This document shows positions 49,074 through 56,777 of a stretch of 64,000 nucleotides of DNA, piece by piece. This DNA is from Modestobacter italicus. GTDB taxonomy: Bacteria; Actinomycetota; Actinomycetes; Mycobacteriales; Geodermatophilaceae. Position 1 is the first letter of the stretch, and each line of letters begins with the position of its first letter. The notes under the pieces were generated by a model that saw only the letters and a list, made by a program, of their open reading frames with translations, had not been told where the DNA came from and did no database searches. A program made the position numbers and the translations under genes. The stretch is taken from NCBI RefSeq assembly GCF_000306785.1, contig NC_017955.1, positions 496,001-560,000 of the forward strand, read 5' to 3'.

Positions 49074-49513
49074 GCCGAGGTCTCCCAGGGCGTGCCGAGC
49101 CGGAACACCCGGGCCAGGGCGGTGGCCACCCGGCGTCCGTCGGTGGTGGTGGCGTCGATCCGGTAGACCGCCGTCCGGCTGGAGCGGTGCACCTCGACGC
49201 CCTCGGCGACGAGCTGGTCACCGGGCCGGCCGGCGGAGAGGAACTCGGTATGGACGTCCTGGGCGACGGCGACCGTGCCGTGGCTGTTGCTCACCGCGCT
49301 GTGCACCACGTCGAGCAGCGCCATGGTCGCGCCGCCGTGCGCGGTGCCGACGCTGTTGAGCAGCTGCGGGCCCACGGTCATCGTCGCGCGGGCGTAACCG
49401 GGGCGGACGTCGGTGAGCTCGATGCCCAGGTGGGCGGCGAGCGGGTCCGCGGCCAGCGCCCGGAACAGCGCCGGGTCGACGGGCGTGCGGTCCTCGTCCG
49501 GGGCGTCGGCCAT
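49070..49513 (-). CDS. PaaI-family hotdog thioesterase
   Basis: 147 residues with the hotdog fold. LGIELTDVRPGYARATM and NSVGTAHGGATMALLDVVHS (with the H-G-G that positions the thioester and the Asp general base) match PaaI/YiiD-like acyl-CoA thioesterases. Coupled to tyrA by a GTGA overlap, so it may clear an aromatic acyl-CoA, though such pairing may be accidental. Divergent from the tRNA deaminase module. Confidence 0.88.
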   Translation of the reverse strand: MADAPDEDRTPVDPALFRALAADPLAAHLGIELTDVRPGYARATMTVGPQLLNSVGTAHGGATMALLDVVHSAVSNSHGTVAVAQDVHTEFLSAGRPGDQLVAEGVEVHRSSRTAVYRIDATTTDGRRVATALARVFRLGTPWETSA

Positions 49514-49524
49514 GATCAGAGGCT

Positions 49525-50049
49525 ATGACGCCCCCGCCGGACGACGGCAGCACGCTGCGGCAGAGCTTCGCCGTACGGGTCAGCCGCCTCGAGGACCGCT
49601 GGCACTGCGAGCTGCTGGCCGCCGACGCCGACGACGAGCTGCCCGCCCTCGAGCGCGCCCTCGGTGAGCCGGGCTCCGCCGGCTGGCCCGGCCCGTTCGT
49701 GGTCGTGGTGGACAGCCGGCTGTACTTCGTCGTGCTGCGGCACGGGCCCGGCGGGATGGTGCGGGCGTTGATCTCCGACGCCACCTTCCAGGAGTGGGTG
49801 CTCGCCGCGGAGGTGGTCGAGCGGTACGGCATCGCGGTGGAGACCGGCACGACCGTCGACGACGCCTTCGACGAGGACGGGCAGGGCTGGCCGGGCGGGG
49901 ACCTCGAGGTGTTCGCCGACGCCGGGATGCCGGCCGAGGAGCTGGCCCGGCTGCTGGACTCCGACGAGTTGTGGGCCGACGAGATGGTGCTCCGGATCGC
50001 CGAGCGGCTGGGCTTCGCCGACGAGCTGCGCGCGGTGGCGGCGCCGTGA
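49525..50049 (+). CDS. tRNA adenosine deaminase-associated protein
   Basis: 174 residues matching the actinobacterial family that is encoded next to tadA: SFAVRVSRLEDRWHCELLAA and SRLYFVVLRHGPGGMVRALI followed by SDATFQEW, then an acidic C-terminal half. Precise biochemical role is not established; it is presumed to work with TadA, encoded two genes downstream. ATG at 49525; overlaps the HAD gene by four bases. Confidence 0.88.
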   Translation: MTPPPDDGSTLRQSFAVRVSRLEDRWHCELLAADADDELPALERALGEPGSAGWPGPFVVVVDSRLYFVVLRHGPGGMVRALISDATFQEWVLAAEVVERYGIAVETGTTVDDAFDEDGQGWPGGDLEVFADAGMPAEELARLLDSDELWADEMVLRIAERLGFADELRAVAAP

Positions 50050-50726
50050 GCACCGGCCGGACGGCTGGTCGCGGAGGCGACCCCGTGGGCACCGTCTCCG
50101 CGGTGGTGTTCGACCTGGGCGGGGTCATCACCGAGAGCCCGATGACCGCCTTCGCCGCGTACGAGGCCGAGGCCGGGCTGCCCGACGGGCTGGTCCGCCG
50201 GCTGAACAGCGCCGACCCCGACACCAACGCCTGGGCGCGCTACGAGCGCCGCGAGCTCGACGAGGCGGGGTTCCGCGCCGCCTTCGAGGCCGAGGCCGCG
50301 GCGGCCGGGTTCACCCTGGACGCCGGCCGGGTGCTCGCCGCGTTGCACGGGGACCTCCGCCCGGCGGTGGTCACCGCCGTCCGGCGGTTGCGGGCCGCCG
50401 GGCTGCCGCTGGCGCTGCTGTCGAACAACGTCGCGCCGATGGAGCGCACCGGGCGGCTGGGGGAGCTGCTCGGGCTGTTCGACGCGGTGGTGGAGTCCTC
50501 GGTCGAGGGCGTCCGCAAGCCCGAGCCGGCGATCTACCAGCTCGCGCTGCGCCGGCTGTCCGAGGCGGTCGGCCGCCCGGTCGAGGCGGGGGACTGCGCC
50601 TACCTCGACGACCTGGGCATCAACCTCAAGCCCGCCCGGGCGCTGGGCATGCACACGATCAAGGTCGTCGAGCCGGGGGCGGCGCTCGCCGAGCTCTCGG
50701 TCCTGACCGGCCTGGACCTGACGTGA
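50046..50726 (+). CDS. HAD-superfamily hydrolase, subfamily IA
   Basis: 226 residues. Motif I VFDLGGVIT, motif II LLSNNVAP, motif III with Lys in VRKPEPAIY and motif IV CAYLDDLGINL are all intact; the cap is helical. The D-L-G-G-V form of motif I is typical of the epoxide-hydrolase N-terminal/ACAD10-like group. A phosphatase or dehalogenase; substrate unknown. GTG overlaps the stop of the upstream gene (GTGA), so it belongs to the tadA module. Confidence 0.87.
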   Translation: MSTGRTAGRGGDPVGTVSAVVFDLGGVITESPMTAFAAYEAEAGLPDGLVRRLNSADPDTNAWARYERRELDEAGFRAAFEAEAAAAGFTLDAGRVLAALHGDLRPAVVTAVRRLRAAGLPLALLSNNVAPMERTGRLGELLGLFDAVVESSVEGVRKPEPAIYQLALRRLSEAVGRPVEAGDCAYLDDLGINLKPARALGMHTIKVVEPGAALAELSVLTGLDLT

Positions 50727-50738
50727 CCACTCGGGGAG

Positions 50739-50772
50739 TAGAGCTCTGCCCCCCATGTGGGGCAGAGCTCGA
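50739..50772. repeat. Hairpin repeat, copy 3 (core GAGCTCTGC)
   Basis: GAGCTCTGCCCC (50741-50752) and GGGGCAGAGCTC (50759-50770) form a perfect 12-bp stem with a six-base centre. Same core as the pair at 17025 and 17087. It lies between the HAD gene and tadA, 12 bases after the HAD stop. Confidence 0.8.
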
Positions 50773-50792
50773 CTGCCGGCGGAGGTGATCCG

Positions 50793-51251
50793 GTGACCGA
50801 CGACGAGGCGATGCTGCGGGCGCTCCAGCTCGCGGCCGCGGCGCAGGAGTGGGGCGACACGCCGATCGGGGCCGTCGTCCTCGGGTCCGGCGGCGAGGTG
50901 CTGGCCGAGGCCGCCAACGAGCGGGAGAAGCGGGGTGACCCGACCGCGCACGCCGAGGTGCTGGCGCTGCGCGAGGCGGCGCGGGTCCACGGTGACGGCT
51001 GGCGGCTGACCGGTGCGTCGCTGGTGGTCACCCTCGAGCCGTGCACGATGTGCGCCGGTGCGAGCGTGCTCGCCCGGGTCGCCCGGGTGGTCTACGGCGC
51101 CGACGACCCGAAGGCCGGCGCGGCCGGGTCGCTGTGGGACGTCGTCCGGGACCGGCGGCTCAACCACCGGCCGGAGGTCCTCGCCGGGGTCCGGGCCGAG
51201 GAGTCCGGCGCGCTGCTACGTGCGTTCTTCCGCGCCAAGCGGGCCCTGTAG
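50793..51251 (+). CDS. tadA: tRNA-specific adenosine deaminase TadA
   Basis: 152 residues. The zinc/catalytic motif HAE is in PTAHAEVLAL, and PCTMCAGA supplies the P-C-x-x-C. It deaminates A34 to inosine in tRNA-Arg(ACG), which is itself encoded at 20658. A near-ideal ribosome binding site GGAGGTGATCC lies upstream of the GTG. It sits in the conserved group with its associated protein and is followed by tRNA-Ser(CGA). Confidence 0.95.
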   Translation: MTDDEAMLRALQLAAAAQEWGDTPIGAVVLGSGGEVLAEAANEREKRGDPTAHAEVLALREAARVHGDGWRLTGASLVVTLEPCTMCAGASVLARVARVVYGADDPKAGAAGSLWDVVRDRRLNHRPEVLAGVRAEESGALLRAFFRAKRAL

Positions 51252-51261
51252 TCTCTTCGGC

Positions 51262-51346
51262 GGTGGCGTGTCCGAGCGGCCGAAGGAGCACGCCTCGAAA
51301 GCGTGTGAGGTTCACGCCTCCGTGGGTTCAAATCCCACCGCCACCG
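51262..51346 (+). tRNA. tRNA-Ser (CGA)
   Basis: Acceptor GGTGGCG pairs with CGCCACC, discriminator G, with a long variable arm. The anticodon loop CTCGAAA gives CGA, reading UCG. Intact T-loop GGTTCAAATCC. It starts 11 bases after tadA. Confidence 0.95.
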
Positions 51347-51352
51347 CAGCAC

Positions 51353-51391
51353 GACGGCGGCGCCCGATCCCCTGGATCAGGCGCCGCCGTC
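51353..51391 (+). terminator. Terminator of tRNA-Ser(CGA)
   Basis: GACGGCGGCGCC and GGCGCCGCCGTC (12 bp) plus inner GATCC/GGATC form a nearly continuous stem seven bases after the tRNA. It also lies before the convergent lipoprotein stop at 51412. Confidence 0.8.
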
Positions 51392-51411
51392 GTCGTCTCA
51401 GCGGGTGACCG

Positions 51412-51924
51412 TCAGCAGTTGGCCTTGCCGTAGTCGTCCACCGCAGTGCCGGAGTCGACGAGCTCGGTCTGCAGGCTCTGCAGCTGCGGCGCGAGGTCGG
51501 TGTTCGCCTGCGGGTTGGTCAGGTCGGCCTGGGCCAGCAGGTCGCGCATCGACGTCCAGGCCGTGACCAGCCGCTGCCACTGCGGCGCCGCGTCGGCCGG
51601 GGGCTGGACGGCGGAGATCTTGTCCACCGCCTCCGCCAGCAGCGCCGGCGCCTGCTCCGGTGCGGCGGTGACCCCCTGCAGGTCGTCGCTGATGTCGGAC
51701 AGCAGCGCCGGCACCTCGGTGCAGAAGGTCTCCTTCTTCTCCGCGTCCGAGTCGGCGGAGGCGCTGGGGGCGGCGCTGGAGGAGGAGGCGGCCGACGACC
51801 CCGTCGACGACGAGCTCGTGGTGGCGGCGGCGTCCGCGGCGGAGTCCGACGAGCCGCAGCCGGCGAGCAGGACGGGGGCCACCGCGAAGGGCAGCAGGAG
51901 CATGACGGACCTGTGACTGCGCAT
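51412..51924 (-). CDS. Lipoprotein (170 aa)
   Basis: Signal peptide with lipobox VLLAGC (lipidated Cys 23), then a Ser/Ala linker of about 30 residues and a helical domain with two Cys (in ETFCTEVP and the terminal NC) likely disulfide-linked. The arrangement is common for small actinobacterial surface lipoproteins of unknown function. ATG at 51924 chosen because it gives a normal signal peptide. Confidence 0.8.
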   Translation of the reverse strand: MRSHRSVMLLLPFAVAPVLLAGCGSSDSAADAAATTSSSSTGSSAASSSSAAPSASADSDAEKKETFCTEVPALLSDISDDLQGVTAAPEQAPALLAEAVDKISAVQPPADAAPQWQRLVTAWTSMRDLLAQADLTNPQANTDLAPQLQSLQTELVDSGTAVDDYGKANC

Positions 51925-51953
51925 TGCCGGACCGTAACGAACGCTGTGGACGC

Positions 51954-52017
51954 TCAGCCCGCCCGGTCGGAGTCGATGAGCAGCCGCCCGTCCTCGCCGC
52001 GGACCAGCACGAACGTG
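51954..52017. repeat. Direct repeat, left copy (kinase 3' end)
   Basis: About 64 bp nearly identical to the start of the region at 54489, same orientation. Includes TCAGCCCGCCCGGTCGGAGT at its left edge. The two copies bracket the SGNH/LGFP gene. Confidence 0.85.
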
Positions 52018-52184
52018 CGCCCCGGGCAGTGTGCTGCCGTCGCTGGTCGCAGGATGAGCTCGCCGCGAGCTGGGTCGAGCGGAGACCCGGCCGGCCGGGT
52101 GGGACTCGTGCGCTGCATGTGGGCGCAGTGCCTGCAGCGACAGGCACCCCACGTCGGATCTGGAGTTGGCGCACCGGTGTCCAT
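51954..52184 (-). CDS. Small protein carrying a duplicated Ser/Thr-kinase C-terminal tail (76 aa)
   Basis: The last 20 residues TFVLVRGEDGRLLIDSDRAG are the same as the end of the Ser/Thr kinase encoded at 54489-56171 apart from one Arg/Gln change. At DNA level 51954-52017 matches 54489-54552 with about two mismatches. The first half is unrelated and has CRCRHC, a possible metal site. Likely a remnant created when a segment was inserted or duplicated next to the kinase gene; it may not be functional. Confidence 0.45.
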   Translation of the reverse strand: MDTGAPTPDPTWGACRCRHCAHMQRTSPTRPAGSPLDPARGELILRPATAAHCPGRTFVLVRGEDGRLLIDSDRAG

Positions 52185-52316
52185 TAGGGCCGATACGGTT
52201 CCGCAATCGAGTTCCTGGCGCCTGGACCGGGGTCGGTGCTGCGCCTGTCCATGACGGTCGCCGGGTGCTGACCGCTGCCGTCTGGAGGGCGCTACACCAA
52301 CTGATCGGACGACATC

Positions 52317-54449
52317 GTGCCACTTCTCCCTGCCTCGGACGTGGTCGCCCTCGTGGTCACCACGGTGCTCGCCGTGGTCGTCGGTACCGCGCTGTTCCGG
52401 TCCTCGCATCGTCGCGGCACGCCTTGGCGGGCCTGTCGTGGCCGGTGGGTGCGCACGGTCGTGACGGGGGCGTCGACCCTGACGGTGCTGCTCATCGCCG
52501 TTCCTGCTGCACAGGCCGGCGACCGCCCTGCCGAGGAGTCGGTGGCAGCCGCTGACCCGGCCGTCGTCCCGGACGACGAGCCCTGGGCCTCCACCGGGGA
52601 GCCGGTGCTGCCCCCCGTGGACCCGGGTGCACCCGCAGCCAGGACGGCCTTTCCCGGGACCGAGGTCCCGCCCACGACCGAGCCGGCGCTCCCCGCGATC
52701 GAGGACGCGACGGCGCCCGGGGATGCGTCCACGAGCGGGTCAGCGGCCGTGCCCACGACGACCGTCTGGGGCATGGGTGACTCGCTGTTCCTGCAGTGCG
52801 GCGACTCCCTCGGGGTGGGCACCCGTTCACTGGGCATGGTCGGCTGGTGGGGCGGCACGACCCAGGACATGCGCAACCGGATGAGCTCCCCCGCTGGGAG
52901 CTGGCCCTACCTGACCGAGAGCTCGCACGCAGAGGAGCTGGCCGACTTCCGTCGGGCGGACTCGTGGGTCATCGGCCTCGGGTCCAACGACATGCGGCTG
53001 CTGACGGTCGCCCAGTACCGGGCCAACGTGGACTGGTTCATGCAGCAGTCCGCTGGGCGGCCGGTCGCCTGGTTCAACCTGCACAACGGCAACCTCGTCG
53101 ACGCGACGGCGCAGTTCAACGCCGTCCTCCGGGATGCGGCCGGCCGGTGGCCCAACCTGACCGTCCTGGACTGGGACGCGTTCGTCACCGCCCACCCCTC
53201 GCTCCTGCACGCGGATCGGCTGCACCTCGCCGACAACGCGCACGGCTGCGAGCAGGGCCGGTTCTCGCTCATCCGGGCCGCGCTGGGCGCGGGCCCCACG
53301 GTCGGCCAGCCCGTCGAGCTCTCGACGGAGGACCCGATCGCGGTCGGCTACGACACCAGCAGCGGTGCCGCCGGCAGCCTCGGTGGCATCACCGGGCCGA
53401 CCACGTGCGGGCTGCGCGACGGGGGCTGCTTGCGCAGCTTCGCGAACGGGCAGGTCCTCTGGTCGCCGAGGACCGGGGCCCATGCCGTCACCGGCGCCGT
53501 CTGGGGCAGGTGGGCGTCGACCTTCGGGGAGACCGGTCCGCTCGGGTACCCGATCGCCGAGGCCACGTGCGCGCTCCGGAACGGGGGGTGCAGCCAGGAG
53601 TTCACCACGGGGTCCGTCGTCTGGTCCGAGGCGAGCGGCGCTCGCACCATCCTGGGTCCCATCCGCGCAGCATGGCTGGCGGCCGGCGGGCAGGACGGGG
53701 CCCTCGGCTACCCGACCACCAGTGACACGTGCTCGCTCTCGGGGAACGGCTGCTTCCAGTTCTTTGAGGGCGGTTCGGTGTACTGGTCGGTCGCCAGCGG
53801 GGCGCACATCACCCGGGGTGCGATCTACGACCGGTGGGCGGTGCAGGGCTGGGAGAGGGGCGTGCTGGGCTACCCGACGTCGGACGAGAGCTGCGGTCTG
53901 CGCCGCGCCGGGTGTTACCAGACCTTCCAGGGCGGGCTGGTGCACTGGTCGCCGGCCAGCGGGGCGCACGTCACGCGGGGTGCGATCTACGACCGGTGGG
54001 CGGTGCAGGGCTGGGAGAGGGGCGTGCTGGGCTACCCGACGTCGGACGAGAGCTGCGGTCTGCGCGGCGCCGGGTGTTACCAGACCTTCCAAGGCGGGCT
54101 GGTGCACTGGTCGCCGGCCAGCGGGGCGCACGTCACGCGGGGTGCGATCTACGACCGGTGGGCGGCGCAGGGCTGGGAGAGCGGGCTGCTGGGCTACCCG
54201 ACGTCCGACGAGGGCTGCGGTCTGCGCGGCGCTGGGTGTTACCAGACGTTCCAGGGTGGGGTGGTGCACTGGTCGCCGGCCAGCGGGGCGCACGTCACCT
54301 GGGGCGCGATCTACGCGACCTGGGCAGCGCAGGGCTGGGAGGCGGGCCGGCTGGGGTACCCGGTCACCGACGAGTACCGGGTGACCGGCGGCATCGCTCA
54401 ACGCTTCCAGGGCGGCACCCTGACCTACGCCAACGGCCGAGTGCGGTGA
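52317..54449 (+). CDS. Cell-surface SGNH hydrolase with LGFP repeats
   Basis: 710 residues. After a hydrophobic N-terminus (helices at about 8-27 and 47-66, the latter ending AQA like a signal peptide) and a Pro/Ala linker comes an SGNH esterase domain (about 148-325) with GDS (154-156), GSND (222-225) and DRLH (300-303). The rest (about 335-710) is some seven LGFP repeats, each with LGYP and a pair of Cys, which bind the cell wall. Likely a wall-attached esterase acting on glycans or mycolate-like lipids. GTG 52317 is used, but a GTG at codon 45 would give a conventional signal peptide. Confidence 0.82.
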   Translation: MPLLPASDVVALVVTTVLAVVVGTALFRSSHRRGTPWRACRGRWVRTVVTGASTLTVLLIAVPAAQAGDRPAEESVAAADPAVVPDDEPWASTGEPVLPPVDPGAPAARTAFPGTEVPPTTEPALPAIEDATAPGDASTSGSAAVPTTTVWGMGDSLFLQCGDSLGVGTRSLGMVGWWGGTTQDMRNRMSSPAGSWPYLTESSHAEELADFRRADSWVIGLGSNDMRLLTVAQYRANVDWFMQQSAGRPVAWFNLHNGNLVDATAQFNAVLRDAAGRWPNLTVLDWDAFVTAHPSLLHADRLHLADNAHGCEQGRFSLIRAALGAGPTVGQPVELSTEDPIAVGYDTSSGAAGSLGGITGPTTCGLRDGGCLRSFANGQVLWSPRTGAHAVTGAVWGRWASTFGETGPLGYPIAEATCALRNGGCSQEFTTGSVVWSEASGARTILGPIRAAWLAAGGQDGALGYPTTSDTCSLSGNGCFQFFEGGSVYWSVASGAHITRGAIYDRWAVQGWERGVLGYPTSDESCGLRRAGCYQTFQGGLVHWSPASGAHVTRGAIYDRWAVQGWERGVLGYPTSDESCGLRGAGCYQTFQGGLVHWSPASGAHVTRGAIYDRWAAQGWESGLLGYPTSDEGCGLRGAGCYQTFQGGVVHWSPASGAHVTWGAIYATWAAQGWEAGRLGYPVTDEYRVTGGIAQRFQGGTLTYANGRVR
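53819..54304 (+). repeat. 162-bp tandem repeats encoding LGFP units
   Basis: Units start near 53819, 53981 and 54143, each 162 bp (54 codons), with a more diverged continuation from 54305. The first two units differ at only about two positions, showing very recent duplication or gene conversion inside the surface protein gene. Confidence 0.9.
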
Positions 54450-54488
54450 CCGCACCCACCTGACGTGCGTCGCTGACCCGCCTGCGCG

Positions 54489-54552
54489 TCAGCCCGCCCG
54501 GTCGGAGTCGATGAGCAGCTGCCCGTCCTCGCCGCGGACCAGCACGAACGTG
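54489..54552. repeat. Direct repeat, right copy (kinase 3' end)
   Basis: The right copy of the 64-bp repeat also found at 51954. Here it is the natural 3' end of the intact Ser/Thr kinase gene. Confidence 0.85.
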
Positions 54553-56171
54553 TGCTGCTCGGGCAGCGTGCTGCCGTTCTCGACGTAGGTGACCGGCGCG
54601 GAGGCGGTGAGCGAGCCGTCGGTGGCCGACACCGGGCCGAGGGTGACCGAGTCGAACCGGTTCCAGAACGCGATGTAGTTGCCGCGGCTCTCGGCGCCGC
54701 GCAGCGTCGGCCCGGTGAGGTCCCAGGCGCTCTGCGGGTCCTGCGGCAGCAGGGCGTAGTAGCTGGTGATCGCCTGCCGCACCTCGGCCGCCGAGCCCTG
54801 CTCCGCGTCGTCGGACGACGGTGGCGGGGTCGTGGACGGCGCGGGCGTCGACGGCGGGGTGGAGGGCGCGCTCTCCGACGTCGACGGCGCACTGGACGAG
54901 GCCGCCGACGGCGTCGGGGAGGGCGTGGCGGTGGGCTCGGACGCGGGCGCGCTGCTGGACGTCGGGTCGGCGGTCGGCGTCCGGTCGTCGTCCCGGCCGA
55001 GCTGCCAGACGACCACGAGGCCGACCAGCAGTGCGGCGACCAGCGCCGCGGCCAGCGCGATCAGCCGGCCGCGGCGGCGCCGGCGCGGTGCCGGGGCGGG
55101 GGCGGCCGCGGGGGTGCGGTCCGCCGGTGGCCCGGCCGGCGGGGAGGGGGCGGGCGCGGGCTGCGCGGGGGCGGGTGCCACGGCCTGGACGGCGGTCGCA
55201 GCGGGGGTGCCCGCCGGCGTGGCCGGCGTGCCGGCGGCGGGGACGGCGGGCAGCACCCGGGCCCCCACCGGGTGGCCGTCGGTGAGCGTGGAGGGCAGCG
55301 GCGTCCGGGCGGTGAGCACCGCGGTGACGTCCCGGTCGCGACCGGCGGCCAGGGTGGCCAGCTCGTCGCGGACCTCGGTCATCGACGGCCGCTGCGCCGG
55401 GTCGGAGTCGAGCATGCGCATCAGCGGGCGGGTCAGCGCACCGGCGTTGCGCGGCCGGGTGAACTCGCCGCCGGCGACCCGGTAGAGCATCTCCAGCGGG
55501 TTCTCGGTCATCCCGAACGGCGGGGTGCCCTCCAGGCAGGCGAACAGCGTGGCGCCCAGGGAGTAGACGTCGCTGGCCTCGTCGGGCTCCTGCCCACGGG
55601 CGACCTCCGGAGCCAGGTAGGCCGGCGTGCCCTTGACCACCCCGGTCTGGGTCAGCGAGACGTCGCCGCGCGCCCGGGAGATGCCGAAGTCGGTGATCTT
55701 CACCTGGCCCTCGCTGCGGCCGCCCTCGCCGATCAGGATGTTGCCCGGCTTGACGTCGCGGTGCACGACCCCGGCCGCGTGCGTGGCGATCAGGGCGTCG
55801 GCGACCTGGGCGCCGATCTGGGCCACCTGCTGCACCGGCAGGGTGCCGCGGTCGGCCAGCACCTGGGCCAGGCTGCGCGAGGGCAGGTACTCCATGACCA
55901 GCCACGGCGTGCCGCCGTCGTCGACCATGTCGTAGACCGAGACGGCGTGCGGGTGGGTGATCCGGGCGGCGATCCGGCCCTCGCGCATCGCCGCGTCGCG
56001 GTGGCCGGCGGTGGCCTCCGGGTCGCTGCCGACCGGGATCAGCACCTGCTTGACCGCGACGTCGCGACCCAGCAGCTCGTCGCGGGCGAGCCAGACCGCG
56101 CCCATCGCCCCGCCACCGAGCCGACGGCTCAGCAGATAGCGCCCGGCCACCCGGGCACCCGCCGCCGTCAC
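54489..56171 (-). CDS. Membrane Ser/Thr protein kinase (PknB type)
   Basis: 560 residues. The kinase domain (about 10-270) has GGGAMGAVW (19-27), the ATP Lys 41, HRDVKPGN (137-144), DFG (161-163) and APE (187-189). A Pro/Ala linker precedes the membrane helix (369-391); outside lie a Ser/Thr/Pro stalk and a 90-residue sensor domain ending LLIDSDRAG. No PASTA repeats. It would sense an external cue and phosphorylate cytoplasmic targets. Start GTG or ATG near 56171 gives a complete domain. Confidence 0.92.
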   Translation of the reverse strand: MTAAGARVAGRYLLSRRLGGGAMGAVWLARDELLGRDVAVKQVLIPVGSDPEATAGHRDAAMREGRIAARITHPHAVSVYDMVDDGGTPWLVMEYLPSRSLAQVLADRGTLPVQQVAQIGAQVADALIATHAAGVVHRDVKPGNILIGEGGRSEGQVKITDFGISRARGDVSLTQTGVVKGTPAYLAPEVARGQEPDEASDVYSLGATLFACLEGTPPFGMTENPLEMLYRVAGGEFTRPRNAGALTRPLMRMLDSDPAQRPSMTEVRDELATLAAGRDRDVTAVLTARTPLPSTLTDGHPVGARVLPAVPAAGTPATPAGTPAATAVQAVAPAPAQPAPAPSPPAGPPADRTPAAAPAPAPRRRRRGRLIALAAALVAALLVGLVVVWQLGRDDDRTPTADPTSSSAPASEPTATPSPTPSAASSSAPSTSESAPSTPPSTPAPSTTPPPSSDDAEQGSAAEVRQAITSYYALLPQDPQSAWDLTGPTLRGAESRGNYIAFWNRFDSVTLGPVSATDGSLTASAPVTYVENGSTLPEQHTFVLVRGEDGQLLIDSDRAG

Positions 56172-56205
56172 CCCTGTCCCGATCGCCCGCCCGCCCGGCC
56201 GGAGC

Positions 56206-56553
56206 TCAGGCGGAGACCGGGGCGCCGAAACGGCGCGCGTACTCCGTCTGGGCCCCCTCGGGCAGTGCGTCGTACAGGTCGGCCAGCTCGTCGATCGAGC
56301 TCTGCGGCAGCTCGTCGAACAGCTGGGACCAGCTCGGCGGGTCGTCGTGGCTGCGGGTGAGCAGCAGCTCCCAGGCCCGGGTCTGCCGGTCGCGCTGGGC
56401 CCGCTCGGCGACCATGCCGGAGAGGTACTGGTCCTTCGCGGCGTCCTTCTCGGCCCGCGTGGCGTCGGCCGGGAGGTTGCTGGGGTCGGTCTCCTGCAGC
56501 GCCGTCACGATGGCGGCGACCACCTCGGGGCGCACCTGCTCGGTACCGCTCAT
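56206..56553 (-). CDS. Hypothetical protein (115 aa)
   Basis: Acidic, mostly helical soluble protein. MSGTEQVRPEVVAAIVTALQ, then WELLLTRSHDDPPSWSQLFD and ELPQSSIDELADLYDALP. No family is recognised. Good ribosome binding site (GGGAGG) before ATG 56553. Its last codons contain a GCGCCG-TTT-CGGCGC hairpin on the coding strand. It is upstream of the kinase gene on the same strand and may be cotranscribed. Confidence 0.7.
   Translation of the reverse strand: MSGTEQVRPEVVAAIVTALQETDPSNLPADATRAEKDAAKDQYLSGMVAERAQRDRQTRAWELLLTRSHDDPPSWSQLFDELPQSSIDELADLYDALPEGAQTEYARRFGAPVSA
56222..56236. repeat. GCGCCG-AAA-CGGCGC hairpin in a coding 3' end
   Basis: A perfect 6-bp hairpin. On the coding (minus) strand it reads GCGCCG-TTT-CGGCGC, close to the GTTT-loop hairpins in the two GT9 genes at 29190 and 34438. 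Confidence 0.55.
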
Positions 56554-56692
56554 GTCCCGTCCTCCCGCTCCTGTGCCCGGCTGGCGTGTCGCCGGGTCCG
56601 ACAACTCAACCACTCTCGCAGGGTGCGGGCCGCTCGGCAGGGAGGGGACCGGCTGACTGCCCGGGAGGTGCCCGGTAGAGTGACGCCGCACT

Positions 56693-56777
56693 GGAGGATT
56701 CGCCTAGTGGCCTATGGCGCTCGCTTGGAAAGCGGGTTGGGTGCAAGCCCTCGGGAGTTCGAATCTCCCATCCTCCG
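56693..56777 (+). tRNA. tRNA-Ser (GGA)
   Basis: Acceptor GGAGGAT pairs with ATCCTCC, discriminator G, long variable arm. The anticodon loop TTGGAAA gives GGA, reading UCC/UCU. T-loop GTTCGAATC intact. The end of the EamA gene on the opposite strand overlaps this tRNA. Confidence 0.95.
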
